This document shows positions 13,601-22,631 of a stretch of 64,000 nucleotides of DNA, piece after piece. Under the pieces are notes generated by a model that did no database searches, was not told where the DNA came from, and saw nothing but the letters and a program-made list of their open reading frames with translations. Origin of the DNA: Arion vulgaris (taxonomy: Eukaryota > Mollusca > Gastropoda > Stylommatophora > Arionidae). The DNA is taken from contig CM036754.1 of assembly GCA_020796225.1 (NCBI GenBank), positions 45,470,084 through 45,534,083 of the forward strand, read 5' to 3'. The first letter of the stretch is position 1. Each line of letters opens with the position of its first letter. Made by a program: the position numbers and the translations under genes.

Positions 13601-13787
13601 TGTTCTACTAGTATCGGATCGCATCACACGGATGGTGTCAGAGATAACGAGGCTGTTCTACTAGTATCGGATCGCATCACACGGATGGTGTCAGAGATAA
13701 CGAGGCTGTTCTACTAGTATCGGATCGCATCACACGGATGGTGTCAGAGATAACGAGGCTGTTCTACTAGTATCGGATCGCATCACA
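7641..13787. repeat. 53-bp satellite, about 116 copies, with higher-order structure
   Basis: The unit reads cggatcgcatcacacggatg, gtgtcagagataacgaggct, gttctactagtat. Three diagnostic variable positions (gatc/gata, cacgtacgg/cacggatgg, agata/aggta/aggtag) reveal a duplicated run of 22 units. No indels are seen over more than 6 kb. The length is not a multiple of three, so there is no long open frame. The sequence starts within the end of a SINE-like copy. Confidence 0.98.
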
Positions 13788-14205
13788 AACCAATAATGGA
13801 CATAGAGGACCACCATGTGGAGTTGGAGGGACATACTATTGTACCTGAGCCGTTGTGAACTCATCCATATCAAAGAAGAAAAGACATGTACAATAAACAA
13901 ATGTACAAGACACTGCTTTATAGGATGTATTCCTCGGCAACTAACCATTTTGAACATCATAGTTTATCTGCAAGGATTGAAACACAAACTGACATGTGGG
14001 GCGGGGATAGAAAACAATCTACTGACACAAGAACTAACATCAGCTATCTCTTTAAGATATGTGACACCATGAAGGCCACCCAAGTTGTGGAGATGGAAAC
14101 AAACTTGACGATAATTTAATCTAAGATGGCGACCTAGCAGTAAGTTAAAGAAGAGAGAGAGAGAGAGAGCTGTAGGAAAATACCCGGATATTGATACAGA
14201 ACGTA
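13788..14205. other. Unassigned sequence between satellites
   Basis: No recognisable gene. Short open frames overlap one another in both directions and match no family I know. A (GA)n microsatellite sits at about 14152-14168. Confidence 0.5.
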
Positions 14206-14217
14206 GAATTGTCTACA

Positions 14218-14382
14218 TTTAAGATAGTCAAAAGTCGTTAAGTAATTGTCAACTTTGAGATAGTCAAAAGTCGTTAAGTAATTGTCAACTTTGAGATTGC
14301 CTAAAAGTCGTTAAGTAATTGTCAACTTTGAGATTGCCTAAAAGTCGTTAAGTAATTGTCAACTTTGAGATAGAAGTCGTTA
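14218..14382. repeat. 37-bp minisatellite, about 4 copies
   Basis: Unit attgtcaactttgagattgc followed by ctaaaagtcgttaagta. It is related to the 36-bp array at 14646-14748, and the two are separated by a SINE-like insertion. Confidence 0.9.
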
Positions 14383-14385
14383 AGT

Positions 14386-14645
14386 CTTCTTCTTCTTCGA
14401 ACGCTCCACATCGACCACTTGTTAACCACTCTTTGTGATTTGTATGTGAACTGAGCCTAAGATCGATTGTACGTTGTGCCAGTTATGCGCCTACAATCAA
14501 ATTCGATTTCTGCGATGTTTTTTTTATTTACTAGAGTAGCTTCCCTAAGGTCCTTCATCAGTCGCCTCTTACGATATGCCTTGTGGGTCACAGTGGTATT
14601 ACTCTTTGCTTCCCTTGCGGGCTCCAGCACAACACGAGCGGGTCG
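14386..14645 (-). repeat. SINE-like repeat A, inserted in a minisatellite
   Basis: Family A copy with gaagaagaagaag tail, tcgatgtggagcgttcgaag and catatcgtaagaggcgactg. It is bracketed by gtcgttaag on the left and gtcgataag on the right, an apparent 9-bp target-site duplication with one mismatch inside the host array. Confidence 0.85.
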
Positions 14646-14748
14646 ATAAGTAATGGTTAACATTGAGATAACCAGATGTCGTTAAGTAATGGTTAATATT
14701 GAGATAACCAGATGTCAGTAAGTAATGGTTAACATTGAGATAGCCAGA
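14646..14748. repeat. 36-bp minisatellite, 3 copies
   Basis: Unit atggttaacattgagataac followed by cagatgtcgttaagta; the right half of the array interrupted by the SINE at 14386. A (TA)n run follows at about 14757-14771. Confidence 0.88.
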
Positions 14749-14771
14749 AGTCTATGCATATATATATATAT

Positions 14772-16202
14772 TCACGTTACTGCAGTATATACGCAAGTAC
14801 TATCTGCTTTAAACTAGTTAAACTCATATAAAACAGGGCTGCAAGATCTTATCAATAGAGATGTGTAATACGTCACTAACGTCTATGGTTATACTGTGTT
14901 ATTTACCCAGAATGTACTATTTGAAATTGCTACACCCACTGCCTTGTGGAGACGGGCGCGGGAGAGCTAAACACTAGGGAAGTAAACCCTGATCAAAAAT
15001 CCTTACTGCCTTGTGGGTCAGCACGGTACTGCAGAAGGCTAGAGGAGTACACCTTGTCCAAAATCCGGAGGAGGGCCCCTAAGGCAGTTGGTGGTTAAGT
15101 GTGTATTCCTTGACATCTTCTGGCATCTCCTGCATACCCTGCTTAATTCCAAACATATAGACTTTGTCTTTCCTTTGGATGAAACAGTAGGGTAGAGAGG
15201 GGTTTGTGCAAAATGAGCAAGGCACATTCTCCATATCAGCTGCCCAGGCTAGGCACAAAGAGAGACGACACTTCATCTTTGCTTTCGGCTCAGGCACAAA
15301 ACTACTAGCTGATGACAGAGTTGTGTGGAAAGCCAAATTACTAAAGGACGCACACAACCCCATAGCCTTGGTATATTACGTCTATCAAACGTGTCGATCG
15401 GATTAGACATTTGCGTAAAGATCAGATGGTTTAGGTCAGTTGAGAAGGACTTAAATCTCTGTATAAATTGACCCAAAGTCCGTACAGAAACGGTCAACTT
15501 TAGATAGCACTCAGGATCCGGTGTTAGTGTCAACACCCACAAATAGATAACTCTCAATACTTAGTTAGACACGAGTTATCGAACGTCAGTCATAGTGAGA
15601 GAAAAGCTAGGAATACGTTAAGTCACTGGAACAATCTGTGATATTTAGAGCAATCATTGATTGTCGATGTGATTTACAGGGATTTCGGAGTGTGTATTTT
15701 CCGTTCCCCACCAATCAAAGCTTCCACACCATCCTTAAGAAACATTCCCAACCACATTACCAATGTTTTTGTTCACAGTACAATGACTGCTTAAGCGAGT
15801 ACTACCGGTCAGTGTTTGGACAATTTCGTGTCATCGTTGGCTACTGAACTGGACAGGTACTGTAACCAGATCGTGGAAGGGAAATAATCAAAATGACGCC
15901 CACTGACCTCATCGACGTAAGACTTTCGGCGCCTTGTCCAGATTGACTGAACAGATTGGGAGATATTCCGTATACCTTGCCATTCGGCTGTCAATACCGT
16001 TAATTATTGGCTTGTCTTCTCCGATCTTCAGTTGTTAAATTAAATTAAGTCTACGCTAACTTGGGCCTCACACAGGACCGCGCCGCTCTGTTCAGGCACA
16101 GCCAACTCTAGATAACTAGGCCAGACAACTGACAGGATTCCTGACTTAGATCAGAAAAGGAGCTGGAAATTACAGATGTTTGATAGAACACTGTAGCTTT
16201 TT
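14772..16202. other. Mostly unassigned region with one LINE fragment
   Basis: Only the stretch 15287-15345 is recognisable: on the plus strand it reads LLADDRVVWKAKL, matching the end of the LINE remnant at 21905-22092. The rest holds short overlapping frames with no recognisable domain. Confidence 0.5.
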
Positions 16203-16420
16203 GCAATTTTACTCAATTTTGTGAGTCTATGGCTATTTATTGGTGACAAATATTCATAATATTGATATTCCTTATTGTTAAACTTAACTTGTTGCATAAT
16301 ATAACTTCGAGTTTTGCATTTGTGTTGATTTTAAAATGAATTCGTCTATATACACCAATACTGGAATGTGAGGTCACGTGGTGTAGTTGTGGTCTGATTT
16401 TCCATAATTCTTCCATGAGT

Positions 16421-16622
16421 CCGAAGGCCCATATGTTTATAGTTGGCTCTGGTTCAGGAGTGCGTTTTTTTCAGAGACCACTAGGATTGTTGCCGGAGTT
16501 ACGGTGTTCGTGCTTTGTGCAATACTCTCGGTAGATGGTGCGCAATTTCTGCGGAGAGCGACCGAGCCATTTGGGGGGTCAAACCCAGCGCAATGAAGTC
16601 AATCCTTGAACTTTAGATCCTT
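16421..16622 (+). repeat. tRNA-derived SINE, decayed (family C)
   Basis: The body blocks ggattgttgccggagttacg, gtgcaatactctcggtagat, atttctgcggagagcgac and gcaatgaagtcaatcctt match those at 63190-63430, 60565-60780 and 42850-43090. The tRNA-like head is poorly preserved here. Confidence 0.65.
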
Positions 16623-16632
16623 TCAACACTTT

Positions 16633-16893
16633 ATCAGCCACATTGTTAAGTCATCCACACATCTTACTTATCAGCTAACCACATTGTTAAGTCATCCACA
16701 CATCTCACTTATCAGCTAGCCACATTGTTAAGTCATCCACACATCTCACTTATCAGCTAGTCACATTGTTAAGTCCACCCAATACACATTTGCCCCACTT
16801 ATTAGTAAAGCCACAAACATTTTGTTGAGTTACCCACACATCTCACTTATCAGCTAGCCACATTATTAAGTCACCCACACATCTCACTAACAA
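16633..16893. repeat. 41-bp minisatellite, about 6 copies
   Basis: Unit cacattgttaagtcatccac followed by acatctcacttatcagctagc; the middle unit is diverged. Confidence 0.9.
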
Positions 16894-16919
16894 TTAAATG
16901 AGATGAGTTTATCTCATTT

Positions 16920-17218
16920 GAACACAGACATGGAGACACTAGACATGGAGACACTAGACATGGAGACACTAGACATGGAGACACTAGACATGGAGACACT
17001 AGACATGGAGACACTAGACATGGAGACACTAGACATGGAGACACTAGACATGAGACACTAATCATGACATTAACATGAGACACTAGACATGGAGACACTT
17101 GCTACACCAACAGACCTCGGAGACACTACATGGAGACACTAGACATGGAGACACTAGACATGGAGACACTAGACATGGAGACACTAGACATGGAGACACT
17201 AGACATGGAGACACTAGA
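16920..17218. repeat. 15-bp minisatellite, about 19 copies
   Basis: Unit gagacactagacatg, interrupted at about 17050-17130 by diverged sequence. Open on the minus strand as a PCLVS repeat, with no reason to call it a gene. Confidence 0.95.
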
Positions 17219-17229
17219 ATGTCTCCAAA

Positions 17230-18605
17230 TAGACGTATCATCATCATTAAATAGCTTGTCCTGAGCAGAACTTTGCTACCCCAACAGACCTCCGGAACTT
17301 CTCTATCTCATAGGCCAAATGTCCTGCCTCTGCAGCCGTCATGTTCAAACCATCAGTTACATCCTGAATCCATCTTCTCCGTGGTCTTCCTCTTCTTCTC
17401 TTTGCCGGTATGTCTCCTTCCATGATGGTCTTCTCCAGCCCTTCATGTCTTTTTATATGTCCAAAATATCTCAATTTTCTCTTTCTTCTTCTTCTTTGCA
17501 TTCGTTCTTTACGACCAATTTTAATCACTCTTTGTGATATGTTTGATCTTTGTCAAGAACGTGTATACGTCGCACATTGGTTTCTCTTTCTTATTTGTAG
17601 CATCAGCCAGTTTTCTTTGATTTTGATTTCTTTCTGGATAGATCTATTTGTTCTCTTCTCTGTCCAAGATATACGGACTCTTCTGTAACACATATATTCA
17701 AAACCACATATATGTTTTTCCACTGCTTTATTAAATGTCCATGCTTCACACCCATACGTTGCCACTGGGAATATGCATGCTCTTAGTATTCTGATCTTTG
17801 TTTTCTTATCAGTTCCGTTCCATACTGTTTTGAGTTGTTTAATTTTTAGTAAAGCCATGTTTGTTCTTCTTTTAATTTCATTCATCCCATTTCCATCTGT
17901 TGTTAGCAGTGAACTAAGATATTCAAAACTGTTCCCATTTTCTACTTTCTCTCCATTGATAAAAATATAATTTGTCATGTTCGTTTTATCTGTTGTCATT
18001 ATTTTTGCCACATTGAGATATAGATTTTGTTTTTGCTTTTATCTTTCACTTCTCCTAATAATTTCTCAATCCCTTTTTGTGATGTTGACAGTAACACTGT
18101 ATCATCAGCGTATCGTAGTTCAGGTATTTCTCTTCCTCCGATTATAAAAGGATCGTATTGTTCTTTCCGCTATCTTCTGTAACATTCCTCATGATGTTTT
18201 CTCATATATGTTAAACAAAGGCGACAAAATGCAACCTTGTCTGACTCCCTGCCCTATGTCAAACCAGTCTGATGTATCATCACATGTTCTTACAGCCGCC
18301 ATTTGATCACTATAAAGTTCTCTTATGATCTGTATCAAATGTGATGGGAATCCCATTTCTCCCATAATCTTCCACAATTCCTGATGCTCTACACAATCAA
18401 ATGCCTTTGAGTAGTCAATAAAGCATGAGTATAGATCTACATTATACTCTCTAGATTTGTCTATGATTGTTCTCATGTTAAATATATGGTCACGTGTACC
18501 TCTGTTTCGTCTAAACCCAGCTTGTGTTATGTTGAACGTATGTCATTTGTATTGGTCACTTTCAATAGTGGATTCACCCAATCTGACTTGTCCTTGTCTA
18601 GTGTT
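17230..18605 (-). pseudogene. 5'-truncated LINE with reverse-transcriptase remnant
   Basis: Read on the minus strand, the order is QAGFRRNRGTRDHIFNMR, then RT motif A in FIDYSKAFDCVEHQELW, motif B in GQGVRQGCILSP, a gap over motif C, then SFEYLSSLLTTDG, YGCEAWTFNKAVEKH, LRYFGHIKRHEG, EGDIPAKRRRGRPRRRW, AEAGHLAYEIEKF. It ends CTCAGGACAAGCTATTTaatgatgatga. Several frameshifts and the missing catalytic YADD make it dead. It is interrupted by a SINE fragment at 17488-17580. Fragments with the same 3' end lie at 45640-46060 and 52165-52530. Confidence 0.88.
17488..17580 (-). repeat. SINE subfamily B 3' fragment nested in LINE
   Basis: Matches the last 90 bases of the copy at 3490-3737. Flanked by TTTCTCTTTCTT at 17476-17487 and 17581-17592, a 12-bp target-site duplication. 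Removing one copy with the insert rejoins the host LINE codons IRKR and KLRYFGH. Confidence 0.85.
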
Positions 18606-18606
18606 A

Positions 18607-18871
18607 GTCTTCTTCTTCTTCTTCATATGCTCCATATCGATCACTTGTTAACCACTCTTTCTGATTTGTATGTGATCTGAGCCTAAGAAAGATTATACGT
18701 TGTGCCAGTTATGCCCGTACAAGTAGGTCAGCACATCCGATTTCTGCGATGTTTTTTATTTACCACGATAGCTTTCCTAAGTCCTACATCAGTCGCCTCT
18801 TACGACATGCCGTGTAGGATGAAATGTTACTTGTCTTTGCTTCCTCACGGGTCCTGTCACCACACGAGCGT
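18607..18871 (-). repeat. SINE-like repeat A
   Basis: Family A copy adjoining the LINE truncation point on one side and the 56-bp minisatellite on the other. Tail (gaa)n at 18607-18620, core catgtcgtaagaggcgactg. Confidence 0.85.
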
Positions 18872-19076
18872 CTAGCACAACGCTTGCAAATCATATAGTG
18901 GCGCAGGGTGTCTAGTGTTAGTAAATGGTAACACAACTCTTGCAAATCATATAGTAGCCCAGGGTGTGTAGTGTTAGTAAATGGTAACACAACTCTTGCA
19001 AATCATATAGTGGCCCAGGGTGTCTAGTGTTAGTAAATGGTAACACAACTCTTGCAAATCATATAGTGGCCCTTTA
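18872..19076. repeat. 56-bp minisatellite, left part
   Basis: Unit gcccagggtgtctagtgtta, gtaaatggtaacacaactct, tgcaaatcatatagtg. It continues at 21350-21492 after a LINE insertion. Confidence 0.93.
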
Positions 19077-21349
19077 ACAATAGTTGGAGACAGGGGAGAG
19101 TCCCAGACATCTGGAAAAATGCCACAATCCACCCAATTTTCAAAAGTGGAAAAGACAAAAAGGATCCGCAGAGCTACAGACCTATAAGTTTGCTAAGTTG
19201 CACTGCAAAACTGCTGGAGAGAGTGATAACCACTAGACTCCAGTGGTTTTAGAATCCAACCATAAACTGGATCCAGCCCAGACAGGCTACAGGCAGCATA
19301 GAAGCACTGATGACCAAGTGGCATACCTCGCACAGGACATAGAAAATGGCTTCCAAGAAAAGAAGAAAACCCTCACAGTGTTCTTCGACATGTCTAAGGC
19401 CTTCGACAAAGTCTGGAAAGATGGTTTGCTACTCAAGCTCTTACGCAGTGGAATACGGGGTAGAATGTACTATTGGATAAAAGACTTTCTTACCCATAGA
19501 CAAGCATCTGTAAAATTGGATGGAGTGCACAGTCCCAGATTCAAATTAAGAGCAGGAGTCCCACAGGGAAGCGTACTGTCCCCATTGCTTTTCCTGGTAT
19601 ATATTAATGATCTGCCACAAACTCTGCCCAGACATGTATCACACTCTCTCCATGCTGATGATCTAGCTGTGTGGTACACCTCCGAGTTTCTGGGTCCTGC
19701 CATCTTTAAACTCCAGGCCAGCCTGAACAGCGTCATAATGTGGGCAAGTAAATGGGGTCTAGAAATAAACCGGAGCAAAACTATAGCAACGCTTTTCTCA
19801 TTGTCAACAAAGGAAGAACACTTCAGACTGAAATTTAACGATGATATCGTTCCCCGTTCCCATACTCCAACCTTTTTGGGAGTTAAGCTTGACAGTCGTC
19901 TGACATGGAAACATCACATAATGGAAACAAACAGAAAGGCTATGAGGAAACAAAGTGTGATGCGGAAGCTGGCTGGAACTACCTGGGGAGCTGATATTCG
20001 AATCCTGAGTCAGGTGTACACTGGTGCAGTTAGACCGACCCTCGAATATGCATCATCGACATGGATATCAGCAGCCCATTCAAACAAATCGATACTGGAA
20101 AAACCACAAAACAGGTGTCTGCGTACTATTTTGGGAGCCATGAAATCTACACCAATTGTAGAAATGGAAAAGGCAGCCAACATCCAGCCCTTGGAAGACA
20201 GAAGAAGGAGAAAAGTGATTCTACAGACTGAAAGGATCAAAAGAATGCCTCACCATCCACTGCATGAAAAAATGGCGGCTAGAACAAAGAACAGACTAAA
20301 GCGCACAAGTCTAAACCACAAAGCAAAAGAAATAGGAAAGTCATACTTGGAACTACTAAATCATAATTCCATACCTGAAGAATTGCTTTTTGATCACTGG
20401 GAACCAGACTCAGTACCACTAAACTTCTCAACCTCCATCCCGAAATTATTAAGCAAAGATGCCGAGCCTAATCTAGTGAAAAAGCAATTACAATGGAACA
20501 TCTCCATTACATGTTTCCAGAAGACAGCTGGATAAGAATTTAAACAGATGGATCGGCAATGGAGGCAACCATGAATGGTGGAGCAGGAGTGTACATTAGG
20601 CACCCAGATGCTACCACTGTGTCTCTAGCGGCTCCTACTGGAAGAATATGTTCCAACTACAAAGCAGAACTCATAGCCCTTCTGATGGCAGCACAGCACA
20701 TGAATAAGCTGCAAGCAGCTGCAAGCAAGATGGTATTTCTTACAGACTCATTGTCAGCTATACAAGCCCTGGAGGCTAAATCCACTGACAGCACAGTACA
20801 AAAACTACAAAGAGAACTTGCTCAGCTTTCAGAAAAGGCAGAAATTCACTTGCAGTGGATTCCATCTCACTGTGGCATTGCAGGCAATGAGAGTGCTGAT
20901 GTCTTAGCTAAGGAGGGCAGTGCCAAAGAGCAAATTTACCAACCCTTGTCTTTTCAAGAGGTCAAAACCCTCATACAGAGAAAATCTGCAGTAGACTGGA
21001 AGACAAACACTGGATATGATTATGGAAAGACTCCCTCAAAGACCTAAGCAGAACAGACCAGGTCATTATATTTCGACTACGCACCGGACACTGCAGACTC
21101 AACAAACACTTATACAGACTAGGAATAAGTCAAACAACTCTCTGCCAGTGTCAGCAGGCAGAACAGACACCAGAGCATATCCTGCAAGACTGTCCTCTTC
21201 TGTGTGAGCTGAGAAGCAACATGTGGCCACACCCAGTCGACCTGAAAACTAAGCTTTGGGAAACCTGACAGACCTGAAGCTGTCTGCCCAGTTTGTGGTC
21301 CACAGTAAATTAAGCGCATGACCAGAGATCGCTGAAGAAGAAGAAGAAG
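19077..21349 (+). mobile_element. I/Nimb-clade-like LINE, 5'-truncated, with RT and RNase H
   Basis: The longest transposon here. The first part (SYRPISLLSCTAKLLERVI) is in one frame and shifts near 19230 into a 430-codon frame. That frame carries RT motif A FDMSKAFDKVW, B GVPQGSVLSPLLF, C HADDLAVW, D WGLEINRSKT and E FLGVKLDSRLTW. A second shift before 20515 and a TAA at 20541-20543 (where the family has a tyrosine before TDGS) precede an RNase H domain: TDGS, YKAELIALL, LTDSLSAI, HCGIAGNESADVLAKE. After a third shift near 21018 comes CQCQQAEQTPEHILQDC, a C-C-H-C motif. It ends in (GAA)n. RNase H after RT is typical of I-superfamily elements such as nimbus of Biomphalaria. Inactive. Confidence 0.92.
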
Positions 21350-21492
21350 ATATAGTAGCCCAGGGTGTCTAGTGTTAGTAAATGGTAACACAACTCTTGC
21401 AAATCATATAGTGGCCCAGGGTGTCTAGTGTTAGTAAATGGTAACACAACTCTTGCAAATCATATAGTGGCCCAGGGTGTGTAGTGTTAGAG
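21350..21492. repeat. 56-bp minisatellite, right part
   Basis: Resumes with atatagtagcccagggtgtc after the LINE tail, with two and a half units before the Penelope-like terminus. Confidence 0.92.
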
Positions 21493-22361
21493 ATCTTCGA
21501 AACACGTAAGAACAAAGTACTTTAGTTTTACAAAATACAGAAACAGTGACGATACACAGCAACGTTTCGACCAAAAGGCCTTTATCAAGCAAACGATACA
21601 ACAGGAGTGACGAATTTCAAAGAACATTACATATGGACGACTACATACGGAGACATTCAAATGTATCTAATAAAAATCTGGGAATAAAAACGAATAACGA
21701 AATGAGTGCAACACAAAGCTAGAAGTGGAGAGAAACAATTAAAAAAATCAAGTGAATATATAACTTATATATATATATGGCCTTTTTTGTCTTTACAGAC
21801 GGTCAATTGGCAAGTGTTTTACTGTGACAATTTCTGAGTTTTCGTTTTTCTCTCTTGTGGTTCAGCTCATACATAAGTCTCTTCTCAAAAGACCAATGCT
21901 CTGTGACCCCCTTACTTTCGCAATTTGGCTTTCCACACAACTCTGTCATCAGCTAGTTTTTCCCATGTGCTGGGACCTATAGAAAAGTTTTTCGTTGGGT
22001 CTAGGTTGACAAGTCCGGGACACATGGTCCTTACGTTCCATGTGCCAAATCTAAGAGGTTTATTTGTCCTGTTTCTATGTAAATGTAACATATACACATA
22101 TAGATTACAAGGCATGAGAAGGGAAAGTACTAAGAAGAATAGGAATGTAATGCGTTGAGTCCATGTGGTCGCAAGGTACCATATAACGAAATAAAACGGT
22201 TCTCCAGAGCAAATCTACTACGATCATCAGAGGAACATGATCGGATGGCTGTGAGCTGGACATCACGAGCTCCTAAATGGCCAGTAACATTGAAATGAGT
22301 GGCTACATGGGTCACAGAGCATTGTCGTATATCGCGCAAGTGTTGGGCGAATCGGTCAGTA
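21493..22361 (-). pseudogene. Penelope-like element 3' end with GIY-YIG domain remnant, copy 2
   Basis: Minus-strand frame 22387 to 22130 reads RFAQHLRDIRQCSVTHVATHFN, then GARDVQLTAI, SSDDRSRFALENRFISLYGT and LRPHGLNALHSYS. The spacing of HLRDI, VATHFN, GH, E and TL-P-GLN matches the C-terminal half of the GIY-YIG endonuclease of Penelope-like elements. Upstream it is cut off by a 31-bp minisatellite. Downstream the 3' region holds an inserted LINE remnant and ends with a hammerhead-like motif at 21561-21590. The reverse transcriptase is absent. Confidence 0.8.
21780..22092 (-). pseudogene. Chimeric LINE remnant inside the Penelope-like 3' region
   Basis: Minus-strand translation opens NKPLRFGTWNVRTMCPGL, the usual start of an apurinic-endonuclease LINE ORF, and after about 15 residues reads WEKLADDRVVWKAKLRK, which looks like the far C-terminal end of such ORFs. 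About 900 codons are missing between them. Comparison with 2700-3095 shows it interrupts Penelope-like sequence. Confidence 0.65.
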
Positions 22362-22572
22362 GGGAAATGTAGGGAAACAAAGTACATTACACATCATATG
22401 TATGGAAACAAAGTACATTACACATCAGATGTAGGGAAACAAAGTACATTACACATCAGATGTAGGGAAACAAAGTACATTACACATCAGATGTAGGGAA
22501 ACAAAGTACATTACACATCAGATGTAGGGAAACAAAGTACATTACACATCAGATGTAGGGAAACAAAGTAAT
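22362..22572. repeat. 31-bp minisatellite, about 7 copies
   Basis: Unit gtagggaaacaaagtacatt followed by acacatcagat. It begins within the coding remnant of the Penelope-like element. Confidence 0.95.
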
Positions 22573-22631
22573 ATTGATTTAAAGTATGTGACTAGCACAC
22601 AGAAAAGTTCTTAGAATATCTTGAACAAAGA

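Noticed and set aside
7641..13787. CRISPR-like array (regular repeats of constant length)
   Set aside because: Units are contiguous with no unique spacers and the surroundings are eukaryotic.
19470..20603. Minus-strand frames opposite the RNase H LINE
   Set aside because: Shadows of the reverse-transcriptase frame; no domain similarity.
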